From contig NZ_SHKP01000005.1 of assembly GCF_004217215.1 (NCBI RefSeq), positions 377,501-441,500 of the forward strand: a DNA stretch of 64,000 nt, in the 5' to 3' direction. The notes under the pieces are model-generated. The model was not told where the DNA came from. It worked only from the letters and a program-made list of their open reading frames with translations, and did no database searches. Every line of letters begins with the position of its first letter. Position 1 is the first letter of the stretch. A program made the position numbers and the translations under genes. This stretch comes from Rivibacter subsaxonicus (GTDB lineage: Bacteria; Pseudomonadota; Gammaproteobacteria; Burkholderiales; Burkholderiaceae_C). Shown here piece by piece: positions 7,722 to 15,383 of this stretch.

Positions 7722-8033
7722 ATGCGCAGCGAAGTCCTGGTCCGTTTCGGTCCCGAAGTGGAGATCACGCTGCCGCTCGACGGCCTCGAGCCGATGCCGG
7801 CCGACGTGGCGCGCTGGTGGCTCGACGAGCAGTTCGTCAAGCACGAGTGCACGCCCTTCAAGCCGACCGGCAAGGTGCTGATCGCCGACAAGGTGCTGGC
7901 GATTCCGGTCGCGGTCGGCGCCCAGCAGTTCGAGGACGTGGCCTGGGCGCGCGACTATGCGCGCGCCACCGTTTCGGCACTGGGCAAGCCGGCGGTGCGG
8001 ATCGACGTCGCCGCGCTGACCGTCTCGTTTTGA
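7722..8033 (+). CDS. Conserved small hypothetical protein
   Basis: A 103-residue soluble protein without signal peptide or membrane segments, mildly acidic, with the central phrases ARWWLDEQFVKHECTPFKPTGKVLIADKVL. I do not recognise a domain. Codon use matches the neighbours, so it is likely a real native gene. It starts at an ATG 63 bases downstream of aroG and could be expressed with it; the intervening DNA has a 9-base inverted repeat. Confidence 0.7.
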   Translation: MRSEVLVRFGPEVEITLPLDGLEPMPADVARWWLDEQFVKHECTPFKPTGKVLIADKVLAIPVAVGAQQFEDVAWARDYARATVSALGKPAVRIDVAALTVSF

Positions 8034-8165
8034 GCGGCGCCCTCGCGTGCAAGCAGCGGTGAGCGCGACGCGCCAGATGTAACGCGCGCAAGCGAGGGCA
8101 AGGGTGCTGGCTCGCCGGCACGGATCGGGCTGCAATGTGTATCCGTCATTCGTGAAGGAATTCAC

Positions 8166-8480
8166 ATGAAGCACCCTCGCTCGATGCAGGCCCAGGCCCG
8201 TCACATCATCGAAGTCAGCGTCGCCCACCTGGCGCTCGCCGGTGCCGCTGCCGTCAGCCCGCCGCTGCACGCCCAGACCGCGCCGGCGGCGCCGGCGACG
8301 TCGATGGAGGCACAGCTGAAGTCCAGCTTCGCGCGCGCCGACACCAACACCGACGGCAAGCTGAGCAAGGAGGAGGCCAAGCGCCTGCCCGAGGTCTCGG
8401 CCCGCTTCGAGGAGCTCGATACCGACAAGGACGGTTCGCTGAGCTACGCCGAGTTCGCGGCCGGTGTCAGCAAGGGCTGA
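8166..8480 (+). CDS. EF-hand calcium-binding protein, exported
   Basis: A 104-residue protein with an atypical N-terminal hydrophobic segment (about residues 16-36, AHAQT-like cleavage site near 36) and two canonical EF-hand loops: DTNTDGKLSKEE at 59-70 and DTDKDGSLSYAE at 85-96. Each loop has Asp at positions 1, 3 (Asn or Asp) and 5, Gly at 6 and Glu at 12, so both should bind Ca2+. Probably periplasmic; its role is unknown. A ribosome-binding site (AAGGAATTC) precedes the ATG. Confidence 0.8.
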   Translation: MKHPRSMQAQARHIIEVSVAHLALAGAAAVSPPLHAQTAPAAPATSMEAQLKSSFARADTNTDGKLSKEEAKRLPEVSARFEELDTDKDGSLSYAEFAAGVSKG

Positions 8481-8498
8481 GCGCGCCGCCCGCCGCGG

Positions 8499-8984
8499 CT
8501 AGCCGCAACCACCGCTGCGTTGGCTCTTCGGGTCGCGCAGCAGGGTGATCGTCGGGAAGTCCGGCAGCGCACCGCCGACCCGCGTCAGCACCAGCGTGTT
8601 GTCGTCGGTGAAGCGGCCGGTGTACTGCGCCGCGATCGGAGAGACCGGGTTGCCGCCGACGTTGAGCGCGATGTTGCACTGATCGAAGCTGCCGGTGGCG
8701 GCGTAGGAGTCGCCCCCCTCGACCGAGAGGCTCGCACTGCTGAACGTGCCGCTGCTGCTGCTCGGATTGCTTGGATTGCTGGCGCTCGGGTTGCTCGGCG
8801 TGAACGAGGCGCTGACGGTATAGGTGGTGGCGCCGACCACCACGTTGTTCGCGCTGAAGATGAACTCGAACAGCGGAATGATCAGCACCTCGGCGCCGCC
8901 GCAGGCGGCCAGGGCCAGAACGGCGGCCAGCAGCAGCGGCCGCAGCGGCCGCGAGAACCCGGGTTGGTGTAGCGACATCCTCAT
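8499..8984 (-). CDS. Hypothetical lipoprotein with Ser/Asn/Pro repeat
   Basis: A 161-residue lipoprotein: the signal peptide ends in the lipobox LAAC (Cys28), followed by a hydrophobic segment and a low-complexity SNPSASNPSNPSSSS-like linker around residues 65-80. The rest is predicted beta-rich (VLTRVGGALPDFPTITLLRD). AAGGAG lies 8 bases before the ATG, and the start overlaps the stop of the upstream protease gene (ATGA), so the two are translationally coupled. Last gene of a four-gene operon of exported proteins. Function unknown. Confidence 0.75.
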   Translation of the reverse strand: MRMSLHQPGFSRPLRPLLLAAVLALAACGGAEVLIIPLFEFIFSANNVVVGATTYTVSASFTPSNPSASNPSNPSSSSGTFSSASLSVEGGDSYAATGSFDQCNIALNVGGNPVSPIAAQYTGRFTDDNTLVLTRVGGALPDFPTITLLRDPKSQRSGGCG

Positions 8985-10150
8985 GGTGTTGACTCCTTGG
9001 GTGGGCCGAGGGCGCGCAGGAACTGCGCGATGTCGCCCTGCAGCGTCTGCAGGGCGGGTTCGAGATCCTTCATGCGGGCGACCACCGCCGGCGGCACCGC
9101 CTGCGTTTCGTAGATCGTGCGCGCATCGGCGTTGGTTTCCCAGAAGCGCAGGTGCACGTCCCACAGCTCGTCGCGCAGCCGCTGCCACGCGGACAACACC
9201 GCCGGCGGCCAGTGCTGGGCGAGTGCGCCGTCGTACTTGTCGCGCGCATCGCGGAAGCGGCCGAGCGCGCGGTTGTAGTGCGCAACGTAGTCGGCGTAGG
9301 TGGCACGCGCCACCTTCGGCTGCAGCAGCAGGCCATGGGCGTTGCGAACCGCGAACAGGTAGCGATTGAGCGTCTCCGCGAGGTCGATGCGCGCCGCGGC
9401 GGGGTCGGTGGGCGGGATGTTGCGCGCGTCCTCCAGCCACCACGGCAGCCCGAGCGCGCGCAGCCGCTGCTGCACCGGCGCCAGGCTGTAGGCGGTGACC
9501 ATGATCGCGTCGGAGCCGGTCACCAGCGCGGCCACGCCCTCGCCGACCAGCAGCGGCCCGCCGGAGCTGCCGCCGCGCACGCCGGGCTGGCGAACGCGCA
9601 GGTTGTCGCGTTCATCGCGCGCCGATTCGACCGCACCCGCGGACGCCACGGTCTCGCAGCGCTGCTCGAAGCCGATGACCCAGCTCGCGCCGCCGGGCCG
9701 GATCTTCGGCTCCGGCGCCAGCGCCCGCCGCTCGGGCGCGTAGCCGGCCGGTCGCGCCACGCGCAGCAGCGCGATGTCGGCGCCGTCGGCCGTGAAGGCC
9801 TCGACCGCTTGCGCCGGCACCGGAGCGGCCTGCGGCGACGCGCAGAAGTCGATCTCGATCTGCCGGCTCGGCCGCACCGGCCCCTCGAGCCCGGCCGGCG
9901 GACGGCGCGCGATCACATGCTGCGCGGTCAGCACGTAGAGCGACTCGGCATCGCCGCCAACCACGAGGCCGAAGCCCTGCTCGTTGATGTCGCGCGCCTC
10001 GATCCGCACCAGGTTCGGCAGCAGCCGCAGCGCCAGCTCGGGACCGTCGAGGAAGGTGGTGCCGTCGTCCGCGGCCGCGGCGGGCATGGCGGCGGCCAGC
10101 GCCATCACGAGCCAGCCGGCGCCTAGGCGGCAAAGAGCTTGCGCAGCCAC
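8981..10150 (-). CDS. Trypsin-like serine protease, exported
   Basis: About 389 residues. An N-terminal hydrophobic segment with an Ala-rich end (around residue 27) looks like a signal peptide. The protease domain carries the catalytic triad: His78 (TAQHVIA), Asp125 (GADIALLRV) and Ser196 (GGSSGGPL). After about residue 230 comes a helical C-terminal domain of about 150 residues rich in Trp, Arg and Tyr without a recognised family. The GTG at 10150, preceded by GGGGG, is chosen because it supplies a complete signal peptide; it overlaps the upstream gene by 28 bases. An ATG at 10105 would leave the signal truncated. Coupled to the downstream lipoprotein. Confidence 0.8.
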   Translation of the reverse strand: MAAQALCRLGAGWLVMALAAAMPAAAADDGTTFLDGPELALRLLPNLVRIEARDINEQGFGLVVGGDAESLYVLTAQHVIARRPPAGLEGPVRPSRQIEIDFCASPQAAPVPAQAVEAFTADGADIALLRVARPAGYAPERRALAPEPKIRPGGASWVIGFEQRCETVASAGAVESARDERDNLRVRQPGVRGGSSGGPLLVGEGVAALVTGSDAIMVTAYSLAPVQQRLRALGLPWWLEDARNIPPTDPAAARIDLAETLNRYLFAVRNAHGLLLQPKVARATYADYVAHYNRALGRFRDARDKYDGALAQHWPPAVLSAWQRLRDELWDVHLRFWETNADARTIYETQAVPPAVVARMKDLEPALQTLQGDIAQFLRALGPPKESTP

Positions 10151-11220
10151 GCACCGATCCCCCAGAGCAGCCCGGCCGCCGTCCAGAACAGCGCCAGCGC
10201 GTGGTTGCGCGCCAGGAACTCGAGCACGCTCGGCTTGAGCGAGCGCTCGAAGGAGCCGGTGCGCGCGACCAGCTCCCGCGCCGAGCCCGACAGGCGCAGG
10301 CCGAGCTCGCCGCCGAGCGCGAGCTCGCAGCGCTCGAGCACCAGGCCGTCGAGCTCGAGCCCGTCGCCGGCGCGCAGCTGGACTTCGGCGCCGGTGGCCG
10401 GCAGGCTGATCTGGGCCTGTTTGAGGCTCGACAGATAGACCGGCGGCGCCGCGCCGCGCGCCTGCCGTTCGACAAAGCGCAGCGACACCGGCTGCAGGCC
10501 GATCCAGCTGTAGCTGCGCTCGGCGCCACGCCCGAGTTGCAGCGTCAGCGGCGCCGGCCGCCGCTCGGTCGGATCGGCGTCGGCGCCCGCGAGCCGCAAC
10601 CACTCGCCGGGGCCGAAATCGAAGCGGCGCGGCGCGGCACCGAGCGCCACCTCGCTTGCGCCGGCCACCTCGAGCTCGACCACCGCCTTCGGTTGCGGCG
10701 CCTCGACCACCAGCCGCACCGCGTCGGCGCCGGCCTCGGCCCGCACCAGGCTGCCGTGCGGGAAGCGCAGCCGCTGCAGCCGCAACGATTCCGAACGCAG
10801 GTCGATGCGGCTGCCGCGCACCTGTTCGTCGCGTGACAGCTTCAGCAGCGCCGCGTCGGCGCTCTCCAGCGTCGCGAAGCCTTCGACGCCCAGTTCGCGA
10901 TCCACCACCTGCTCGCCGAACTCGCCGGCCGCTTCCATCTGCAGCGCGGCACTGCCGGCGGTCAGCTCGAGCGAGAACGGCACCGAAGGCATCTTCAACA
11001 CTGCCGCCAGCGTACACAGCAGCGCCACCACCAGCAGCGCAATGGCCGCGGCGCGGCGCTGCAGCAGCGGATCGGCAAGCGCGGCGTCGGCCAGCCGGAC
11101 CCGCTCCTGCAGTTCGCGCAGTTCGGGCAGCGGCGCATCGCCGGCCTGCATGCGCTGCAGGAACTGGCGCGCGGCCGCATCGCGCAGGTCGCGCAGGCGG
11201 CGAATCTCGACGCTGCTCAC
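10123..11220 (-). CDS. Hypothetical membrane protein with two terminal TM helices
   Basis: A 365-residue protein: a charged cytoplasmic N-terminus (residues 1-55, helical, rich in Arg and Leu), a transmembrane helix at about 57-75, a large beta-rich periplasmic domain, and a second transmembrane helix near 342-358 ending in basic RKLFAA. The periplasmic part has alternating hydrophobic strands with repeated L-R-L-patterned segments. No known family recognised. It lies between the exported 253-residue protein and the trypsin-like protease and overlaps the latter, so the three probably work in one envelope process. Confidence 0.7.
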   Translation of the reverse strand: MSSVEIRRLRDLRDAAARQFLQRMQAGDAPLPELRELQERVRLADAALADPLLQRRAAAIALLVVALLCTLAAVLKMPSVPFSLELTAGSAALQMEAAGEFGEQVVDRELGVEGFATLESADAALLKLSRDEQVRGSRIDLRSESLRLQRLRFPHGSLVRAEAGADAVRLVVEAPQPKAVVELEVAGASEVALGAAPRRFDFGPGEWLRLAGADADPTERRPAPLTLQLGRGAERSYSWIGLQPVSLRFVERQARGAAPPVYLSSLKQAQISLPATGAEVQLRAGDGLELDGLVLERCELALGGELGLRLSGSARELVARTGSFERSLKPSVLEFLARNHALALFWTAAGLLWGIGAWLRKLFAA

Positions 11221-11290
11221 TGGCGCACCCTACGGCCTGCGGCCGGTCCCGCCCAGCGGGAGCATTCGCACTTGGGGCGGCCCGGCGTGC

Positions 11291-12052
11291 TCATGGCTGC
11301 GCGCCGACCACGATGAAGCTGAGCAGCGGCAGCGTGCGCCCCTTGGCGTCGAGCGCGCGCACGTCGACGCGCAGCGCGCGGCCGGCCGCGGGCAACTCGA
11401 TCGGCAGCGACACCGGCTGCCAGGCGTAGCTGGCAACGCCGCTGCGCGCGCGCCACGCGGCGTCGGCGCCGGCCTCCGGCGGATAGCTGCGCCAGTGCAG
11501 CGAAGACAGGGCCACCGATGCACGCAAGGTCGCAAAACCTGCGTCGCTGTCGGCCTGCTCGGGAGTCAGCGAGACCGGCACGGCGCGCAGCGGCTCCTCG
11601 GCGGCGCCGGCGGCCAGCGCGAGAAAGCCGAGCTCATCGGGCCGCAGGCCGGTGGCGACCAGCATCGGCCGCGGGTCCCAGGTCCAGGGCTGGCCGTCGC
11701 GCAGCGGCGCATCGACCCGATAGAACGGCGCCGCGGCCAGCGGCTGGATTAGCAGCCGCTGCGATCCGGCCGCGGCCGCGCGCAAGGCGACCGCGCCCGC
11801 CGCCTCCAGCCGCGGCTGCCCGCGCGTCAGCGACACCAGCTCGACGAAGGGCTGGGCGATGCTCTGTTCGAAGAAGCCCTCGCAGCGGGACTGGCCGGCG
11901 ACCGGTCCGTAGGCCGGCGCCTGCGTCGCACTCGGCTTCAGCGCGGCGCAGCCGAACGCGCCCTGGGCCCCGGCGGCGCCCGCCGCCAGCAGGCCCGCGA
12001 TCGCGGCCAGCGCCGCGATCGAACGATGGCATCCGGCCCAGACTCCCGGCAT
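11291..12052 (-). CDS. Hypothetical exported protein, first gene of the protease operon
   Basis: A 253-residue protein with a clear signal peptide (hydrophobic core about 11-27, cleavage near AGAQG) and a mature region with two early Cys residues (FGCAAL and SRCEGF) that could form a disulphide. The mature part is beta-rich and Pro/Ala-rich, lacking recognised motifs. It is followed after 70 bases by the membrane protein at 10123-11220. The ATG at 12052 is the only plausible start giving a signal peptide. Function unknown. Confidence 0.7.
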   Translation of the reverse strand: MPGVWAGCHRSIAALAAIAGLLAAGAAGAQGAFGCAALKPSATQAPAYGPVAGQSRCEGFFEQSIAQPFVELVSLTRGQPRLEAAGAVALRAAAAGSQRLLIQPLAAAPFYRVDAPLRDGQPWTWDPRPMLVATGLRPDELGFLALAAGAAEEPLRAVPVSLTPEQADSDAGFATLRASVALSSLHWRSYPPEAGADAAWRARSGVASYAWQPVSLPIELPAAGRALRVDVRALDAKGRTLPLLSFIVVGAQP

Positions 12053-12134
12053 TGCTGGTGCTCCGTTGGACTCGCGCCCGACGGTTGCTTATAGGCTCTT
12101 AAGCGAACGTCGCGGCGCGCGCGCCGCGCGCAAA

Positions 12135-12719
12135 CTAGGGACTCGTCGAGCCGCGCAACTTCGGGCTCTGCCAGTACACGTCGTCGCCACCGAGGCCGTC
12201 GAGGTTGGCGCGGTTGAGCACGCGCGCCAGCACGAACAGCAGGTCGGACAGGCGGTTCAGGTACTGGCGTGCCGCCGGCCGTACGCCACCGGGCTCGGCA
12301 TGGTCGAGCGCCACCACCGCGCGCTCGGCGCGCCGCGCGACGGTGCGCGCCACATGCGCGATCGACGCGCTGCGGGTGCCGGCCGGCAGGATGAACTCCT
12401 GCAGCCGCGGCAGCGCGGCGTTGTGGGCGGCGAGCGCGGCGTCGAGCGCGGCCACCGCCTCGTCCTTGAGCAACGCGTAACCCGGAATCGACAGCTCGCC
12501 GCCGAGGTTGAACAGCTCGTGCTGGATCTCGACCAGCAGCACCCGCACCGCGTCGGGCAGCGGCTCGCAAAGCAGCAGGCCGAGCGTGGAGTTGAGTTCG
12601 TCGACGTCGCCCATCGCCTGCACGCGCAGGTGGTCCTTCGCGACGCGGGTGCCGTCGCCGAGGCCGGTGCTGCCGTCGTCGCCGGTGCGGGTGGAGATCT
12701 GCGTGAGGCGGTGTCCCAT
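12135..12719 (-). CDS. Cob(I)yrinic acid a,c-diamide adenosyltransferase, PduO type
   Basis: A 194-residue ATP:corrinoid adenosyltransferase making adenosylcobalamin from cob(I)alamin. The N-terminal ATP-binding signature STRTGDDGSTGLGDGTRVAK and the central DVDELNSTLGL are diagnostic, and the C-terminal part has RPAARQYLNRLSDLLFVLAR. Length is typical for the PduO N-terminal domain. It is divergent from the D-lactate dehydrogenase-like gene (76 bases apart) and separated by 82 bases from the protease operon. A cobalamin-binding BtuF-like protein is encoded elsewhere in the window (51614-52387). Confidence 0.93.
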   Translation of the reverse strand: MGHRLTQISTRTGDDGSTGLGDGTRVAKDHLRVQAMGDVDELNSTLGLLLCEPLPDAVRVLLVEIQHELFNLGGELSIPGYALLKDEAVAALDAALAAHNAALPRLQEFILPAGTRSASIAHVARTVARRAERAVVALDHAEPGGVRPAARQYLNRLSDLLFVLARVLNRANLDGLGGDDVYWQSPKLRGSTSP

Positions 12720-12795
12720 CGGGCGATGATGCCTCAGCCGCGTAGAGCGCTACTTCCTACAATCAATTGCGGCTGCCGCCCGGCGGCCGCGGGAG

Positions 12796-14217
12796 ATGTC
12801 GATGAATGCTCCTGCCGAATTCGCACCCCACCTCGAACCCCGCCCGCTGCCGGCACCGATGCTGGACGCCCTGCGGGCCCGCTTCGGCGAGCGCTGCGTC
12901 AGCAGCCTCGCGGTGCGCGAGCAGCATGGCCGCGACGAGTCGCCCTTCGACGTGCCTCCGCCGGAGGTGGTGGTCTTCTGCGAGAGCAACGACGATGTCG
13001 TCTTCGTCGTGACGCTGGCCAACCGGCACGCGGTACCGGTTATCCCCTTCGGTGCCGGCTCCTCGCTCGAAGGCCACCTGCTCGCGGTGCAGGGCGGCGT
13101 CTCGATCGACCTCACGCGCATGAACCGCGTGCTGCGCGTCAACGCCGAGGACCTCACGGTGACGGTGCAGGCCGGCGTCACGCGGATGCAGCTCAACCGA
13201 GAGATCAAGGACAGCGGGCTGTTCTTTCCGATCGACCCCGGCGCCGACGCCACCCTCGGCGGCATGAGCGCCACCCGCGCCAGCGGGACCAACGCGGTGC
13301 GCTACGGCACGATGCGCGAGAACGTGCTCGGGCTGACGGTGGTCACCGCCAGTGGCGAACTGGTCCACACCGGCACCCGCGCGCGCAAGAGCAGCGCCGG
13401 CTACGACCTGACCCGGCTGCTGGTCGGCAGCGAGGGCACGCTCGGCGTGATGACCGAGATCACGCTGCGCCTGGTGCCGCTGCCGGAGGCGGTGAGCGCG
13501 GCGGTCTGCTTCTTCGACAGCGTCGATGCCGCGGTGCGCACCACCATCGAGACGATCCAGCTTGGCGTGCCGATCGCGCGCTGCGAGCTGCTCGACGCGC
13601 ACGCGGTGCGCGCCGTCAACGCGCACGACAAGCTCGGCCTGCGCGAGCAGCCGATGCTGCTGATGGAGTTTCACGGCAGCGCCGCCAGCGTGCAGGAGCA
13701 GGCCGAGACGGTGCAGGCGCTGGCGCGCGACAACGGCGGCGCCGACTTCCAGTGGGCCACGACGCCGGAGGAGCGCACCCGCCTGTGGACCGCGCGCCAC
13801 CACGCCTACCTGTCGGGCCTGCAGATGCGCCCCGGCTGCCGCGCGGTGACCACCGACTGCTGCGTGCCGATCTCGCGCCTGGCCGAATGCATCAACGCCA
13901 CGGTGGCCGATGTCGACGCCAGCGGCCTGCCCTACTTCATCGTCGGCCATGTCGGCGACGGCAACTTCCATGTCGCCTACCTGATCGACCCGCTGCAGCC
14001 GCCAGAGCGGGTGCTGGCCGAAAAGCTCAACCACCAGCTGGTGGCACGCGCATTGCAGATGGAAGGCACCTGCACCGGCGAGCACGGCATCGGACTGCAC
14101 AAGATGGGCTTCCTGCTCGATGAGGCCGGTGCCGGTGCGGTGGAGCTGATGCGCACCATCAAGCGGGCGCTGGACCCGAACAACATCATGAACCCCGGCA
14201 AGATCTTCGCGTTGTGA
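12796..14217 (+). CDS. FAD-linked oxidase, D-lactate/glycolate dehydrogenase family
   Basis: A 473-residue flavoprotein. The FAD-binding domain (residues about 55-230) contains PFGAGSSLEGH, GGVSIDLTRMN, GADATLGGM and LLVGSEGTLGV; the C-terminal domain has the metal-ligand motif HVGDGNFH and ends with MNPGKIFAL. This pattern is typical of D-lactate dehydrogenase (cytochrome) and GlcD-like enzymes that oxidise 2-hydroxy acids and pass electrons to the respiratory chain. D-lactate is the most likely substrate but is not proven. The stop overlaps the GTG start of the next gene, indicating coupling. Confidence 0.9.
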   Translation: MSMNAPAEFAPHLEPRPLPAPMLDALRARFGERCVSSLAVREQHGRDESPFDVPPPEVVVFCESNDDVVFVVTLANRHAVPVIPFGAGSSLEGHLLAVQGGVSIDLTRMNRVLRVNAEDLTVTVQAGVTRMQLNREIKDSGLFFPIDPGADATLGGMSATRASGTNAVRYGTMRENVLGLTVVTASGELVHTGTRARKSSAGYDLTRLLVGSEGTLGVMTEITLRLVPLPEAVSAAVCFFDSVDAAVRTTIETIQLGVPIARCELLDAHAVRAVNAHDKLGLREQPMLLMEFHGSAASVQEQAETVQALARDNGGADFQWATTPEERTRLWTARHHAYLSGLQMRPGCRAVTTDCCVPISRLAECINATVADVDASGLPYFIVGHVGDGNFHVAYLIDPLQPPERVLAEKLNHQLVARALQMEGTCTGEHGIGLHKMGFLLDEAGAGAVELMRTIKRALDPNNIMNPGKIFAL

Positions 14218-14810
14218 CTGAAGGCAGCAAGATCAACGGCGCCGCTGCCGGCCTTGGCCGGACGCTGCGCGACGCGACCTTCGTGCATTCGGCGGTGCTG
14301 AGCCCGGCGCTGGTCGGCGCGATGCTGCCGTCATCGCGCTGGCTGGCGCACTCGATGGCGCGCAGCGCGCGCGGCGCGCACCTGCTGGTCGATCTCGGTG
14401 CCGGAACCGGTGCGATCACCGCGGCCCTCGTCGAGCACCACCCGGGCGTGCCGCTGGTGGCGGTCGAGATGCAGGCCCGGCTGGCCTCGCTGCTGGCGCG
14501 GCGCTTTCCGCAGGTGGATGTGCGCCACGCCGCCGCGCACGACGTGCTCGACTCCCTGCACGATGCGCCCGCCGACACCGTGCTCGTGTCCTCGCTGCCC
14601 TTTCGTTCGCTGCCGGAACCCTGGCGCCAGCGCAGCATGGCGGCGATCGAGGCCTTCCTCAACGCCGACTCGACGCGCCGGCTGGTGCAGTACACCTACC
14701 AGCCACGTGCGCCCTTTGCGCCACTCAGCAACGGCCTGCGCTGGCACCGCGAGCACATGGTGTGGCGCAACGCGCCGCCGGCGGCGATCTGGACCTTGCA
14801 GCGGCACTGA
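14214..14810 (+). CDS. Class I SAM-dependent methyltransferase, phospholipid N-methyltransferase-like
   Basis: A 198-residue methyltransferase. Motif I is VDLGAGTGAI at about 59-68 and the following acidic strand end is VAVEMQ. The N-terminal layout (a helical lead-in with HSAVLSPALVGAMLPSSRWLA) and the late segment SSLPFRSLPE resemble PmtA-type phospholipid N-methyltransferases and rRNA adenine dimethylase-like folds, so phosphatidylethanolamine methylation is a possibility. The GTG start at 14214 overlaps the preceding stop by 4 bases (GTGA). The substrate is inferred from weak resemblance only. Confidence 0.75.
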   Translation: MTEGSKINGAAAGLGRTLRDATFVHSAVLSPALVGAMLPSSRWLAHSMARSARGAHLLVDLGAGTGAITAALVEHHPGVPLVAVEMQARLASLLARRFPQVDVRHAAAHDVLDSLHDAPADTVLVSSLPFRSLPEPWRQRSMAAIEAFLNADSTRRLVQYTYQPRAPFAPLSNGLRWHREHMVWRNAPPAAIWTLQRH

Positions 14811-14848
14811 GCGGCAGGCCTGGCCGTCGCGCGCATGGAGCAACGCCG

Positions 14849-15352
14849 ATGACAGCCGCAGAAATCCTCCAGACCGACTACAAGCTGAAGACCGACTACC
14901 TCGTCGCGCATCTTGCGCGGATGTGGACGCGCTTCGGCTTCTTCCTGACCATCCAGTCGGCGCTGTTCGGCTACTCGCTGCAGCTTGCCAACGCCGAGTA
15001 CCTGCGTCTGCTCGCCGGCTTCGGCCTGATCCTGGCCCTGCTGTGGTGGCACTTCGCGGCCACCGACAATTACCTCGTCACCGTCTACCGCGCCCAGGTG
15101 GCGCAGGTCTTCCACCTGATGCGTGCGGCCCGCGCGGCCGCGTTCGTCGAAGCCGGGCTGCCGCCGGACCCGCCCGGCTATTCCTACGTCGGCAGCACGG
15201 CGAGCGAGGCCTTCGACGCGCGCTCGGGCGAGGTGCGGCCGGTGGCCCGCGGGCTGCTGCAATGGCGCTCGGAGCGGCTCAGCGCCACCGAGCTCGGCGT
15301 GGTGTTCGCCCTCTTCTTCGTCGCGCTGTGGCTGCTGCGCCTGGTGACATAG
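14849..15352 (+). CDS. Small integral membrane protein of unknown function
   Basis: A 167-residue protein with three hydrophobic helices at about 28-45, 54-71 and 147-165, joined by a polar central region (ATDNYLVTVYRAQ, then a Pro-rich loop). No recognised domain. The ATG at 14849 is preceded by GGAG at 14837-14840; a longer in-frame ATG at 14762 lies inside the methyltransferase gene and lacks this site. It is convergent with spoVR, 31 bases away. Confidence 0.7.
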   Translation: MTAAEILQTDYKLKTDYLVAHLARMWTRFGFFLTIQSALFGYSLQLANAEYLRLLAGFGLILALLWWHFAATDNYLVTVYRAQVAQVFHLMRAARAAAFVEAGLPPDPPGYSYVGSTASEAFDARSGEVRPVARGLLQWRSERLSATELGVVFALFFVALWLLRLVT

Positions 15353-15383
15353 CCGCGTCAGGCCACGGCCCTGCCTTTGCGCT

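Noticed and set aside
12066-14123. Plus-strand frame of 685 codons overlapping the adenosyltransferase and lactate dehydrogenase genes
   Set aside because: Arg/Ala-rich out-of-frame translation of two clear genes.
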